Source: Ancistrus triradiatus (taxonomy: Eukaryota > Chordata > Actinopteri > Siluriformes > Loricariidae). From it: a DNA stretch of 64,000 nucleotides. Shown piece after piece: positions 1-13,239 of this stretch (the stretch's first letter is position 1; each line of letters starts with the position of its first letter). The notes beneath the pieces are model-generated. The model saw only the letters and a program-made list of their open reading frames with translations. It had not been told where the DNA came from and made no database searches. The translations under genes and the position numbers were made by a program. The stretch is from contig JAJAGP010000567.1 in the NCBI GenBank assembly GCA_025084515.1, forward strand, positions 36,001 through 100,000. The letters are read 5' to 3'.

Positions 1-245
1 GATTCAGAGGTGGGAGAACTGGCATACAGATAGACAGGTTGATTTAAACAGGAGGATAGACCAATGAATATAGATAGACAGACAGGAGGATAGACAGAGA
101 GATTAATTAGACAGGCAGACAGATCGATCGAGACGTAGACAGCTACATAGACAGATAAACATCAAGGATCAACAGACAGAAAGACAGGTAGATTAGACAG
201 ATAGATAGATAGAGACTATACTACTCAACAGACAGATCAAAAGAC
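1..245. repeat. Degenerate GACA/GATA simple repeat
   Basis: Runs of gacaga and gatagata units with interruptions fill the left edge. The same repeat resumes at about 534-747, so the two blocks probably formed one array split by the dispersed repeat at 297-486. Open frames crossing it are low-complexity artefacts. Confidence 0.85.
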
Positions 246-296
246 AGACAGACATGGAGATAGATAAAGTCAAGTCAAGTCAGATCTATTTCTATA

Positions 297-486
297 GCGC
301 TTTTTACAATGGAGCATTGTCTCAAAGCAACTTTACAAGTTTAGATTATCTCCTAATATCTACGTCCAATCCCAAATTGAGCAAGCCTAGGGCGACAGTG
401 GCAAGGAAAAACTCCCTAAGTGTTATGAGGAAAAAACCTTGGGAGGACCAAGACTCAAAAAGGGACTCGACCTCCTTGGGCGGTGC
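297..486 (+). repeat. Dispersed repeat family R1, copy 1
   Basis: About 190 bp containing gcgctttttacaatg, ggcaaggaaaaactcccta and aggaccaagactcaaaaa. The same motifs recur in the same order at 40238-40437 (plus) and in reverse complement at 6727-6903. Three copies in 64 kb make this a dispersed repeat; I cannot assign it to a named family from sequence alone. Confidence 0.75.
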
Positions 487-533
487 AGATGATAAATCTA
501 AACATATGATAAACATATGGATAGATGTAAAAA

Positions 534-747
534 GGTAGATAGACAAAAGAATACAGATAAACAGACTGAAGGACAGACAGACATGCATATACCATAGGTA
601 AATAGACAGACTGACAGACAAGGATCGCCAGACTGACTGATAAACACAGTAGACAGATAGATAGATTAGATAGGTATAGCTGTATAGGGAGACAGAGACC
701 GATAAATAACAAGAAAATGTACAGACATTATAGATAGATATTATAGA
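534..747. repeat. GACA/GATA simple repeat, second block
   Basis: Continuation of the degenerate gacaga/gatag repeat that opens the window, ending near 747. No coding potential; the minus-strand frame over it is low-complexity Tyr/Ser/Cys sequence. Confidence 0.8.
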
Positions 748-759
748 GAAATTTCCAGA

Positions 760-1500
760 CAGCCAGAAGAGCCTCAAATAGACAAATGAGATCTTTTAAA
801 GGTGTGTGACTTAAGTTCCCGCGGGCAATAACAACAGTTTGTGCTATTAATGCGGTTTCTACGTGACTGTTGTTCGTAGATCGTCTTTGTTTCACAACTG
901 AGGTCGTTTAATGACACTCGAGTATCACTATGCCTGTTCGATTCCCAACCTCCGGAGTCGACTCCTATTGTAAATCGAGGAGTCAACTCCATACACCCCT
1001 ATAGGTATCTCAATTCATAGCTGTAAATACCAAGACACGAAACGATATGAGCTATATCTTGTAAACTAGACCACGTAGTGCTAATTCAGTACATGATAAT
1101 GACTTTGCATTTAGGCGAATCGCGATTCACAACCTTTAGCAAAAGAAGAATCGACTCTTACGGATTGATTCGCAGGATTACTTCAGCTTATCAAGTTTAC
1201 TGCGTCTACCGGCGAGTCTGTTGTGATTTATATCTAATTGTACGGTACACATGGTACACAGGAACGCTTCGAAAAGAAAGAGTAAAGTGGTTCTACATAC
1301 CTGTAGCAGTCTGCTTCTGACCAGCGCCTCTACGAGGTCTCCATTCAGCGTCACGTCACGGCGTATTCACGTAACAATTACGAAAGTCTTGGATCCCACG
1401 TATAAGCAGTCAATGCGAGGCTACGGTTGTAGCTAAGAAGTGGGACACTGCCGGCCAATCACAGATCGTTAGGAAAATCGATTGAAAAACCCCGATTAAG
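760..1500. other. Non-genic; remnants of a GAATCGACTC-type repeat
   Basis: Holds several gagtcgactc and aatcgactct words near 950-990 and 1090-1170. The same kind of words occur at 41960-42060 and 44605-44640, so this is probably debris of one non-autonomous DNA transposon family. No gene-like frame or plausible exon was seen. Confidence 0.4.
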
Positions 1501-1647
1501 GCTTTTTCGTGTGAGGCACATGAGTGAGTGAATAAATAAAAGCACAGCGTCTGCAATACTGCCTCTAATTCGTGTCATGTGTAAACTTTATCTCCACAAC
1601 AAACTCAAAGGCTTTCGGACCGCCCAGTCTGCGTCCTGATTGGCTGG

Positions 1648-1797
1648 TCCCGGTTTCATACTAGCGTACTACTTAGTGTTTCTAAATGGCACGCGAGCCC
1701 CAGTTGCATCGCGACGCCACTTCCAGCCAATGTAAACGCGGCTACGTCGTCATGCATACTAGCGAAGTAAATAGTATGAGAATGTAGTATGAAACGG
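1648..1797. repeat. Palindromic short element (possible MITE)
   Basis: The left end ccggtttcatactagcgtac is matched by the reverse complement of the right end, which reads gtagtatgaaacgg. A second inverted pair (catactagcg) lies inside. The segment is CpG-rich relative to its surroundings. The inverted ends suggest a small terminal-inverted-repeat element rather than a promoter, but no target-site duplication was confirmed. Confidence 0.4.
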
Positions 1798-1829
1798 TGG
1801 AGCTGAGCGCGGTCAACGAGAGGTTAGGA

Positions 1830-2900
1830 GGGAAGATAATACTGTGAATTTAAGAAAGGTTACATGGCAAATAAGTCATATCAGTCGTACCAGAGTAACC
1901 TCGAAGTTTCAGTCACGTTTAAGCCTTAATTTCACGTTTGTTGTCCATTTTTGTTCTACAGCTCTCGTAGAAATGCTTTCGCATTCCTACAAATCTATAA
2001 ATACCAACGACTCTTGGCATTCTTTTTGTGATGCCCGAGTTGGGATATTCCAGCAGAGGTTTGTAGGGTATACAAAGAGTACGTAAGCAAGGAAACCACT
2101 GTTGCTTAAAAATGACTCAAGAAGCAGTAAAAGCAGTAATCAGTTCACTTCTGTACGGGCAACCACAGCCACACGACACGCCACGACAGAGCAGCTACAT
2201 GACTGGCCTCAGCTCTCAGTGTCAAACACTAATCAATTACATTTGTGCTCAGTTATATGACAAAGTACAGTATCTACTGGCTAACAGTGCAGAAAAGCCG
2301 GTCACAATAACCCATACCCACATTCACCTCAATCAACGAAACCTAAAAAGTGTCCTCTGCTGATATATAGTGGTCGTAAACAATTCCTCTATACTTGGTA
2401 TACACTGAGAATGAGGACACAGACACTTAACCCATTAAACTTTGGTCGAATTAAACTTTACAGCACAGAGCACAAGTGTATCTTAACTTACTGTAAACAT
2501 CGAGTTACAAACACATGTGGATTCCAACAAGGCTATAAATATAGCGTATGGTCCCACGAGATGCTTCTGTTTATGGAAGTCAAGTTACATTTGGTTTTTG
2601 GCAGACACGTTTATCCAAAACAACGTACGGCTGAGTAGTTTGAGCCGTAGTCCAGACAGATGGTGGAGCCTGGATTTAAACTCACAACCTTCTGGTGAGT
2701 AATTCAGAGCTTTTATCACTGAGTCATCTCCCTTGTCTATAAATACTAGCACATTGTCCTGTGAGATGTTTCTGATTTGAACTCATCTTTGTGCCTAGTA
2801 CTCCAGAACCGAAACTACTGGCCATCACTGTTGGCGACTTGCATATCAAAAGGTTAATAGAGTGTCTATTCAGCAGATGTCCTTATCCAGAGTGACTTAG
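1830..2900. other. Non-genic, nothing recognised
   Basis: About 1 kb with only short chance frames. Near 2640-2740 there are weak SINE-like words (cagatggtggagcctgg, then ttatcactgagtcatctcc) suggesting an old SINE on the minus strand. Confidence 0.3.
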
Positions 2901-2924
2901 AATTGAGCTGGACAGGTAAAGGGT

Positions 2925-3630
2925 AAGGGTAGTGTTGTAGTAATCGAGTCTGGTCTCGGTTTCGAACTCATTTGGACTCGGTCTTGTCTCAGTCTCGGGG
3001 TAAGGTGGACTCGGGAATTGTTATCGAGACCAGCCGAGTCTAATTTGAATGTCTGAGGTAACGTTAATTATAAACGGAATTTTTTCTGTCATTACTGAAT
3101 ATCAACAATCCATTCAAAAAGAATAAATCAGTCCTTTCTCTCCATGCCTAAATAAAATCTGCACTCTTATTGACTAATAGGGAAAAACAAGTTCCTGCTC
3201 TTTTTGTTCAGGATCCAATCAGTGAACATGTTTTATTTTGAATCGTCTGACTTTAAGATCGCAAGTGTGCATTTTAAAGTTGCTTTACACGTCCACAAAA
3301 TATGGAATTATTATTATGTTTTCACATTTAATAATGAAAATGGATAGAATGTATGTTGTTGTTTATATTCAGGTGACTTTATTTGGTGATTCTGATTAAG
3401 TTTGAGAGAAGAGAAACAGAATCATCACCATCATTTCCTTTCAAAAGTTACATCGCCTATATTATATTGTATAATGTACAATGAACGTAAAGTGAATTAC
3501 AAACTAATTAATTATTTTCATTTTTTTCTTTTTATTCTTACATCATGAAAAAAATCTTAATCTGGTCTCAGTCTCGTCTCGGCCTCTCTTGGAATCTAAA
3601 ACTAAAAGTCTTGGTCTTGACTAGGTAAGT
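2925..3630. repeat. GTCTCG-rich repeat, probable non-autonomous DNA element
   Basis: Both ends are dense in ctggtctcggtt / tctcagtctcg words (2940-3050 and 3555-3615) around an AT-rich core. SINE-like sequence flanks it on both sides (2870-2930 and 3640-3740), consistent with insertion into an older SINE. Family assignment is uncertain. Confidence 0.4.
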
Positions 3631-4739
3631 GCTTAAATGTCCACCAGTGGCAGTTTGGTGGAGGTGGGATTTGATCTCACAAAGAGATAGCAGCTCATAA
3701 ACAAACTTAACCACTAAAACACCCACATTGTCTATAAATACTATCAGACTGTCCTATTAGATGCCACATAAATGTCACCCCTGTAGAGTCGAATCCAAAC
3801 AATAGTGTAACCTACAGCTGAACTAAGTTGAGTTGTCTAAGAGCCCAATAGTGGCTGGGATTTAAACTTACAAGCTTTTTGTTAGTAGTTCTAAGTCTTA
3901 ACTACTGAGCCAGTAATGTCTTATAGAAGCAAAACAGTGACTATGTGAGTGAGAAAGCCTTTAGTGAGAAGAACTACTCAAGTTTAGTAGTTTAAATCAG
4001 GTTAAAGACGTCTTCACACTTCCACTTTTGTTCCAAAGTCATTTGCACTGAGAGTTTGTAATGTGTGGGTGAGTGTGAAACATGTTTTTGAACCCGGGTG
4101 CACTTCCAGGAGCAGAGTGCACCATGTGTGAAAGCGATCTGCTCCCGAAGCTGGACATCTAACAGCATTACTTCTAACTCGAACTATTTCTGGTTTCACA
4201 ATGGAGGGAAATGGCACGCTGTGGTCACAGATCAAACAGAGCAGTCTCTCGATATGTGAAGCGGAACTTAAACACACGTGGCAATCCACGAAAACACTGA
4301 CATTTATTAGAAGTGAGCAGCTTTGACTATAAGGCTTCAGGTGTGCTGGTGAGTGACACACGAAAACAAGGTAGGACTGATTTAAATAAGAAATGCATAA
4401 CGTCTAGTACCCGTTTCCTCCCATTTTGCTAATTCTTGAACACAACAAATGCAACAGTTTGGAAGGAAGCAAACCTCTGACGCTGACTCCCTCCCCCTGA
4501 ATCGATCTTCACTTTAGCCAAATGTGAATATACCCTTAGCTGCTGAGTTTCAGTGCCCACACTTGTGTGCCCATTTATACACCCACACATCAGTGTGACG
4601 GCTCAACAACTGATCTTATAACCTAAATTCTGCATCTCAACCTGGTGACTTTAATTATTGACCAGATAAATACAGAATTAAACCAGCATCCACTGTTTTA
4701 CTGAAAATACATTACAATACAACATCATAGTTTGGGTCA

Positions 4740-4878
4740 AACTGTAGGCTGGTTCAGTAGGTGCTACTAATCAGAAGGTTGGGTGTGAAGGTGTTCAAAT
4801 CCCAGTTCTGCCAAGGTGCCACTGTTGGGCTGTTGAGCAAGACCCTTATTTTAAACTGCTAGTTCAACTGTTACCCCA
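4740..4878 (+). repeat. tRNA-derived SINE, diverged copy
   Basis: Shows the SINE body words gttcaaatcccag (box B like), ccaaggtgccactgttggg and gttgagcaagaccctt in the same order as the better copies at 5389 and 14548. The head is degraded and the 3' part is missing. Confidence 0.6.
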
Positions 4879-5388
4879 AAATAAGGGTGTTATACTGTAA
4901 TTTTAGACCAGTTATAGGTGATATCAGCTGCTGAAAACAGCTAAGAACCTAAGATTCTTAAGACAAACACTAGGAAGTTCATAAAAATGTTCTTAAATTC
5001 AACACTTGATTTCCTTAACACTTGCTTATAAATCTTCATTGTTTTCTTCATTGTGTATTTACCATTATTTCCGTTATTTCGTTCAATCCACTCAGGACAG
5101 CATGATGGAGGAAAAACCAAGCATTCCAAAATTTTTATCAAGCAATAAATAGAGGCAATGGTTGAAGAAATAGCCAAAAGCAAGAAAAAAATCATAATAA
5201 CTGTATAGTGGACAACTAGTGATAGTTTGTTAAATTTAGAGACTATTGTAAGATTAAGAAAACTTTTAAGAACAAAATGTTTTCAAGAATACCAATTGTT
5301 CTTAAAAAGAGATACAAAAAAATAAGACAATTCTTAAGAAGTTATTTTAAGAACATTTTTTCATAACCTTTTTATTAAGAATGGGAAT

Positions 5389-5612
5389 GTGGTGGCCTAG
5401 TGATTAAGGTATTGGACTATGGACCAGAAGGTCCAGGGTTCAAATCCTACCTCCACCAAGCTGCCACTGTTGGGTCCTTGAGCAAGGCCCTTAACCCACA
5501 ATTGCTTGGATTGTAAGGTTGTATCTAAGTGCTTGGATTGTAAGGTTGTGTTAAGCTGCTCTCTGGGTATCCGTGTCTGCTAAATGTTATAAATGTAAAT
5601 GTAAGAATGAAG
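5389..5612 (+). repeat. tRNA-derived SINE
   Basis: A tRNA-like head has a box A-like tggcctagtgattaagg and a box B-like ggttcaaatcc, followed by the family body (gccactgttgggtccttgagc, cttaacccacaattgcttgg) and a tail ending in tctgctaaatg plus short taaatg repeats. At least five more copies lie in this window. It is a retroposed element, not a functional tRNA gene: the head lacks a complete cloverleaf. Confidence 0.85.
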
Positions 5613-6726
5613 TTAAGAAAAAACACATATTTAAGAAGATTTTCTTTCTTAAGACACTTCCATGAATGCGGTCCCTAGATTCAATGCCAGGTCGGGGTTA
5701 CAAAGTGAGCCCCGTACTGGGCAGCAGAGGAATGGCTTGGTGGTGGCAGATTACATTGCAGTGACACCAACACTTACTGTGCAGAAGAAAAGCCCAGCAG
5801 TCTACGTCCAATGGAAGAAACACCATCCACTGAACCAACATGAATCAGCTTCGACTTAATGGCACTGGATTTTTGGATAGACTTCCAACCAACTTTCCCA
5901 TCAGAACTCTTTCAGTCCCCTCAGTGTTCATTTTGAGTCCTTGAGGACTCGCCCCCCTTTCCAGTGTCCCTGGGTGGCATGACCTCCCCAAGTGGATAAA
6001 ACTGGGTTTGTTTAGGGGCTTCTTCATGAGAAAAGTAAGGCAGGTTTGAATTATTTTGGCACCCCTAACATCACTTATGCTGTATAAATATATGAATAAA
6101 TATAAATAACTGGAGTTTAAGTGTCTTGCTCTTGGGTCCAACTTGGCAGATAACCACAGAACCTCCCTTATCTGCCTATGGGATGCTGTGTTGCTCTTGA
6201 GATGTAACCATACTGGACCATAAATCTGTCAAAGGGTCTAAAATATTTAAACTATTGTATATTTACACTTAATAAAATGAGGATGAAGTTCATTCTTAAT
6301 AGCACATTGAATTTATTATTGAGTTTTTCCTATGACGACAAACTAAATATCTGGATTAAATTACCTTGTGTGAAGATCTTGCACCCCTGGCCAAGTGCCA
6401 CAATGTTTTGTAAATGACATAAAATTAGGACAACTCTGCATGACATAAACTTGAACATGAAGTAATTCTCTGATTTTAAATGCTTGATTTTAAAACCATG
6501 TTGTGAAAAAATTGTGTGCAAAGGTTGTGTCTCCACAGTTCTCTGTTTTGTAATACTGTTCAGAATATTAGATTTACTCTAAAATATTAGTCTACATATT
6601 ATATTTTATTTTCTTTTATTTTATTATTACATTTGTTACCTTTTTTATTTACAAATTACATATTTAAACTATTACTGTAAGTAAACTGATTAATTAGATA
6701 ACTTTAATTCTTGTTTAACATCTAAG

Positions 6727-6903
6727 CCACCCAAGGAGGTTGGGTCCATTTTTGAGTCTTGGTACTCCCAGGGTTTCTTCCTTATAACATTTAGTTTTTC
6801 CTTGCCACTGTCACCCTAGGCCTGCTCATATTGGGATTGGCCCTAGATAATAATAAAAATAATATAAAATTCTAAAGTTGCTTTGAGACAGTGCTCCATT
6901 GTG
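6727..6903 (-). repeat. Dispersed repeat family R1, copy 2
   Basis: Reverse complement of the repeat at 297-486: it reads tttttgagtcttggt, ttttccttgccactgtc and gctttgagacagtgctcca in order. Confidence 0.7.
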
Positions 6904-6984
6904 AAACGTGTTTGTTAAGGGTTCTTTCAAAGTTGCTGTCATTTCATAATAAAAGTGCACATAATAATAATAGGTGAAGCAGGG

Positions 6985-9690
6985 TCACTTTTATTTGTAA
7001 GTACAAATACATGTTACATGAAATGTTTTCTTGACTCGGAACATGCTGGCAGAACGAAACAACACGGTACTCGAGGGATCACAAGCACCACAACACAATG
7101 GGTGATAGGTTACATGAATTACAGTGCACTCTAGACACACTTTTACACTTCTCTACAAAACAATATAGAAAAAAATCAAGAACGATTAGTTTTTCATTCT
7201 CATTTCAGTCGATGTGTGTCCTTACACGACCCCCCCCCCAAACCCCGTCCAGCGTCACACTCAAGCTAGACACTGGTACAAGGATTGGGAGAGGACACGG
7301 AGTGAGGAGATCTGGAGGATTTCAGTTGAACAGGAGCTCTTTTTAAAATGGAAAATTAGGATAAATCAGGAACAGTGTTCACGTACAGGTCTGAAACCTT
7401 TGCCTGTTGACGCACCTTGATTCTCGGCATCAGCAGCCAAACTCGTGTCACACTGTACTTTTCAACAGTTCACTGTACATATAACAAAGTCGAAAACAAA
7501 AAAAGCAAAATTGACCATAGAAGGTGTGGAAAGCTATGAAATCAGCACCAAGTTCCCTGAATAGTTTTCAGTCTGGACTCACAAATAAGAAAGCTGCTTA
7601 CAACTGGTACGCTGGCAAGGAAACAAAACAAAGATCAGTAACTTAAAGATAAGCGATATAACTAAACTTAGCACAAAGAGGCACAAGAAGTATAAAGAGC
7701 ACTCCGTGGTTATGGTTAGTCTTTCAGCTGTTTTCCTCAGTTCCGTTCTTGATCTGAATACAAACTTGATTCACTATCGATATGAAAAACAAAACACTTC
7801 GGATGGTGCTATCAAATCAGTATTGGGATGACCGAGGGAGGCGAGACAAAGCACAGAGGGGGTGAGAAAAAGCACCCGATCACGACTGTGAGAAAATTCT
7901 GAGAGACAGGAAAGAGAGAAGTGAGAGAGCCCAAGAAAATGTCCAGACCCAACCTCCGACAAGTTCTCTCACCACCTGCAAGTGTTCAAAGTGTTCGCAA
8001 AATTATCAATTCCAAATCAAATATGCAAATCAAAGTTACACAGAGGAAAGAAAAAACAGATTTTCAGTTTATACCTCCAGTTAGAACGTCCTGCAGCCCA
8101 TGTCGACTGCTGTCGTTTTGTTTTTTTCGTTTACGTTACCCTTGTTCGTCTCTTCTGCCCCCATCCCGTGTCTTTCTGGGACTTGTCAGTTGCTTCCTCG
8201 GTTGATTCATGTTCTGCTCTGCATTGCACCTCCGTTGCCGTCGCCCTCTCCATCCCCTCTTGCTTTATTTAGCCACTCCACTTCCTGCCCTTCCGCTCCG
8301 CCCCCCGAGCTCCTCTCCTTCACCCCGTCCCACGCTTATTCCCTCTATCTGTGTGTCCCATAGTCTGCTTCCCTATCGCCCCCCAAAATCACAAAATCAC
8401 TGTTCCCTCGACTCAGGGACCAACACAGCCGGGTGGGGCACTTCCCCTCTGACAGGAAGCCAACAGAAAATACAAACACAGACTCAGAAAGAAATGGCTG
8501 TAATATATACAGAACATAGGCTTCCTTGAAGTCTCTTTGGAGGGTCAACACTTTAAGGTAGAAATGTTTGCATTTCCAGTATTAGTCAGAAAACCCTTTT
8601 CCAGCTTGGTGGACCTTGGATTTTAAATCTAGCAGCCAGAACCTGAAGAGACCCTCAAAGAGGACACAAACGTTCTTGCACCAAGCAATTCAACCTTCAA
8701 GGATTCCTCTACAGGGACAAGCCAAGGGAACAGAGTGTCTGGTCTTATTTCCAAAGGCCATTTTGGCTGCAGGTTTTGTTTCACCCAAGCAGGAGCTACA
8801 CCTGATTCCACCAAGACCGACTAATAAACAAGTGGAATCAGACATAGCTTGTGCTGGTTGGGTGGAATAAAAGCCTACAATCACATCCATGGGTATGTAT
8901 CCCAAACAAGAAGTAGGTATACCTGATCCCAAGTAATCACCACATAATTTGTTGGTTTTGGTCTTAGAATGGCATCAGGTGTAGTTCCTGCTTCTTGTCC
9001 TGATTTAGTTCTGCTTTCCCTCTCCTTATTCTGAGTGAACGTCATTGGTCCACTTCACATAGTCACTGTATAGCCTAATGTATCCCCACGCTCTGAATTA
9101 GACCTCAGGGGACATAATTAATCCTTTTTCGCTCTTACTTAGGCAGACGGGGCAGGGTGTTTGCTGGTTTTTAGGGAGTGAGGGTACAAGATGAACAGAT
9201 AGAGGGTGGAGCAGAGATGGCACCGATGCATTCGTTCAAAAAGACTAGATAAGGGTCAGACAGGTCTTCAGGGGATTGGGGAGACGTGACCGCCGTTTGA
9301 ACAAGCTTTTGATTGCGTGCTCCAGACTTCCACAGCTCATTAAGATCTGAGCTAGATCAGGGTCATAAGGTCCACGCCAACGGAAACTCGGCGGGTGAAC
9401 CTTTACATTCTTTTCCGACTTCTTTCAAAACTCTTGCCCTACCTTTCCCAACCTCAAAAAGTTCTGCTCCATGTTCTCCATGTGCTTTGTCTGATCTACA
9501 CACCTGCACACTGACTTAGGTCTTCCTTCTCTGAGACTGAGCCGTGGACATAAGGCCAGACTTTGATATCTCATCGGTGAAATGAGCTTCTCACTACAGG
9601 GTGAACAGCCCAGTGTCTCTCTTCCTACAGAAGTCTGAAGACGCACTTCTTCAATTCTCCGCTCCTTTTGTTATTCTACCTCTGTTCTTT
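6985..9690 (-). other. Repeat-poor block; possible 3' UTR of an unseen minus-strand gene
   Basis: About 2.7 kb with none of the window's repeat families and a more even base composition than its flanks. Near its left end the minus strand carries an AATAAA (plus-strand tttatt at about 6990). No open frame here resembles a protein I know. This could be a long 3' UTR whose coding exons I could not identify, or simply unique intergenic sequence. Confidence 0.2.
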
Positions 9691-9696
9691 GTAGCT

Positions 9697-9888
9697 GTAT
9701 ATTTACATTTAGTCAGCAGATTATCCAGAGATACTTACATGTGATACAATCTTACAATCCAAGCAATTATGGGTTAAGGGTCTTGCTCAAGGCTCCTAAG
9801 GGCAACTTGGCAGATGTGGGATTTGAACCCCGGACCTTCTGGTCCAGAGTCCAGAACCCTAACTGCTAGGCCATCACAGTCCCACTTT
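9697..9888 (-). repeat. tRNA-derived SINE
   Basis: Antisense copy: on the plus strand it reads from the tail (catttagtcagcagatta) through aagcaattatgggttaaggg to the tRNA-like head (gatttgaaccccgg, gctaggccatcac). Its head is nearly identical to the copy at 43981, suggesting a young subfamily. Confidence 0.85.
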
Positions 9889-9899
9889 TTTGTAAACAT

Positions 9900-11700
9900 T
9901 CTTTGTATTTTAAGCCCTTATTCATGGTATTTCTTGTCTGAGCACTTAAGTGTTGACTGAGGACTTTTTAATCTGTTTAATCTTTCTGAAGCAATAGTTT
10001 GTAGTCTAGGTAATGAGGTAATGAGTACTTACCAGGAAACCCTAGTACTTGCAATGTGTCAAGTTCAGCTGTTTGCACATTTTAAATGTTGTTCTAGATA
10101 AGATAACATCTACCAATGTAAATGGACGGTGGCCCACATTTGGGTGAGGTGGTTGAAGCCGTGTTTGGGCGATGCAAATTTGCTGTTTTACCATACAACT
10201 TAATGAGATAGGAAACTCTTTGGACTTGGTTATAGTGGTCAGGTATCTTTGATATACTGGACTGGGTTGGACACCAGACTGGGCTTGCACCATGACGAAC
10301 AGGTTTTATGGTTACAGAGCCCTGCGACAGACTAGGGTGCCTAGTGAACTTTCTTGGATAGCTTCCAGAACCTCCTGAGGATAAGTTTGGCTGAAACTGG
10401 ATGTTTATCTTCGTATATAAGTACATATAAGTGTTCTTTAATTCACTACAACCCCCACCAGAACACATTGCTCTTTCCTTTTGGGTTTCACCCCAACGAG
10501 AAGCCAGCTGGTGGACAAAATCCCTCGCCTTGTGTGCGATATCTGGGAAAAAAACAACCCAATATCTTGAAATTTTCTGGGATTTTATTGATGATAATTA
10601 GACTACACTTTGGCAGTGTAACGTATCCAAAAGTTGTTTGAACCCATCTCTCTCAACCTTCTGAATTGGCACCGTGTCTTTCCAGATACAATTGGTGCCA
10701 GCATTCGTAATGTTTGCTGAATGATTCCACTAAGGTTTGCTGAGTGTGTTTTTGTGCTCGTACCTTGGCTAGTTTAAGCCTGTCATGGACAGCTGACTCC
10801 TGACATTTGTCCTAATCTTAATATTCTACACGGTGGTTAGTTGGCAGATGGTGAAATACTTTAGTTGTCTTTAACGGCAAATAGTTTGCAGACTGCCATC
10901 TTTTGAGCAACATTCGTCTTTTCAAGGCCAAGCCACCGCCAATGATGCAGACTGCGTTACTGACATACTCGATACTGAAAACAACAATTAATATTATTGC
11001 AGACAATACATATTGCACATCCTTACTTGTGACAGACTGGCACCACAACTAGGGTGTCTTATACTGTACTTTGTGTTTTTGGGATGGGATCTAGATTCGC
11101 TTCAACCCTTATCAGGATCGAATGACCCTTTCCTTTAAGGTTAGAACCAGCAGGAAGGAGAATGCAGTAGGTGGATTTGCTGCATTAAATTGCCTTGAGT
11201 GATGCCTTGTGCTAGACTGGGTCCCTCACTAGGCTGCATTTCTAATTTTGACATTGTACTCTTTTGGGATGGGACCACCCAACCCTCACCGGGATAAAAC
11301 CACTTCCTTACTACTTTATATGGAGTACAGGAAGTGTTATTAATAATACAGATATCGACACATCTCTAAATATGCACACAGAGTTTACATAGAGAAAATG
11401 AACGCGAGCGTTAAATAAACGTTACATTCTCCTGTCCTCATCTTTCTCTCTGTGCAGCTTTGCATTATTTTGGGGGGTGTGGTAATGCAAGTAACAAAAA
11501 CAGGAAATCCACAGGCACATAGGCAGGAAATGCTACTGTTCAGTGACAGCGAAATGTAAACAGCAGGCCCCAGAGCAGATATGGAGCTGTAGCATGTGCG
11601 CTGCGGAGCCAGCGAGCGACTGCAGGAGCTCGTGAGCAAGCAAAGGAAGAGTGTGGTTGCCACATTTAGAGGAAAACACATCACGCATGAAAACACAACG
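9900..11700. other. Non-genic; L2/CR1-type LINE tail fragments
   Basis: Two diverged copies of a LINE-tail-like motif lie at about 11030-11130 and 11205-11310 (gactgg..cc.caactaggg, gggatgggat, ggataaaacc). Related fragments occur at 13770-13900 and 35720-35830. The minus frame at 11385-11696 has no recognisable domain. Confidence 0.35.
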
Positions 11701-11805
11701 CAAGAACAAGCAGGTTCATGTCGACCTTTAATGGCTGCACAAAAGGGCTTAACACTAAAAACGAATCATCACGAATCATCTAAATACAGTACTACACTGA
11801 AATCT

Positions 11806-11829
11806 TACACGCACACACACACACACACT
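11806..11829. repeat. (CA)n microsatellite
   Basis: Short perfect CA dinucleotide run with a gc interruption at its start. Confidence 0.9.
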
Positions 11830-12075
11830 CGGTCTCACACACATATTTATTAGGAAAGGCTTTTACAAAACAGAAATATGAATTAAATCAATGACAAGAT
11901 GAAAGAAACCCACAGTGACGATCGTTACTGATTTACATGATTTCATCTCATTTCTCTGTAATGGAATGACTTGGCAAAGAAGCAAACTTCACCTATGATA
12001 GACTATAGACTTGTGCAAAAGTTTAAGCACCCCTGGTCAATCTTAAATGCATCATATTTCTGCAAGTTTAATGCA

Positions 12076-12470
12076 TATAGAGTACTGTGCAAAAGTATTG
12101 GTCCTCCATTAGGTTGCTCCATATCCTCTTTTCCACTGATCCTCATTCCAGTCTTTGTGAGTTTTATCATATCTTAGCCTTTTCACCCTGTTCTCCTTCA
12201 GAATTGGTTGCTACCCTTCCAAAAAGTCCAGTCCTGGTCAAGCTTCTTCAGTCTGTACAAGGGTCAATTCGGCATCCCGATGAAGCTAGAGTAGAAGCTG
12301 TCTTTTTAATCGTTTTCAGATTTTTAATGCTGCATAGAAATGTCCTGTATTTTCTGGTTGTATTCTAATAAATAGACTGAGAAATAATTAGATAGGGTCA
12401 TTACAGTATTGCCAAAACAATAGTAAATCAACTCTAATGGTGGTCTAAGACTTTTGCACAGTGCTGTGTT
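12076..12470. repeat. Tc1-derived MITE, family C, copy 1
   Basis: Terminal inverted repeats: the left end gtactgtgcaaaagtattgg pairs with the right end cttttgcacagtgctg. The interior (ttttccactgatcctcattcc, cttcttcagtctgtacaag) is shared with the copy at 14996. It resembles the antisense of a Tc1 transposase segment also seen at 55430-55550. Confidence 0.7.
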
Positions 12471-13239
12471 TCTAAACACGACGGGAAAATGGTAAGTTCA
12501 AAAGTCTCTGGTCACCTTTCTCAAACCACTAGTGTTTCACATTTAAGTTTGCTTTTAAGGTCCAGAGGTTGTAATTTGACCAGAGACGCCCAAACGTTTG
12601 CGTAACACTGTAAATGGAAAAGATCTTAGGTGACATATGTAGGTCCCTAACATGTCTTGGTTGATGGAATACATTTGAGTAAATCATGTGCATTTGATTT
12701 TTTGGCTGAATCATTTCTGCGCCGATTGTCTGTGTTTTTTAATCACTGCTGATCCTCTAGCTTTTTGATTGTCCTGTTTCTCTCTGGATCTCCATCCATT
12801 TTACCAGCCAACCCGTCAGTGGGTAAATCATGCAGCCATCCGTGTCTGTGCGAGTTTCGTGTCTGGGTTTTGTTCTGCTTTGCTCTCTGCTAAGGTTGTG
12901 GCTTTGGTAAATAGCAGCATGTGAACGTTGCGAGTTAATGGCAGGAAAACATCTTCCTGTCAGTACAGACCCCACCCTGCTGATATGATCGGCCTTTTAT
13001 CTACAAACTGTTTCACAAGATCTCACTGATCAGCAGACCGAGGACTTCCCAAATAAATAAAAGAATGAAGCTGATTTAAATCACTGTTATATCCAGGCTA
13101 CAGTTTTATATAACAACATGGGCACAACTGCTCAGATTATGGTTCACTGACTTTTTAAATGAAAATATATTTAGATAACATGGAAAACTCTAGTGGATCA
13201 CTCATCTTTGCACAGTAAATTTAGTCTTTTTTTATTTGC

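Noticed and set aside
9242..9430. 58-codon minus-strand open segment containing DPDLAQILMSCGSLEHAIKS
   Set aside because: No recognisable family and only a poor splice acceptor; such frames occur by chance in a window of this size.
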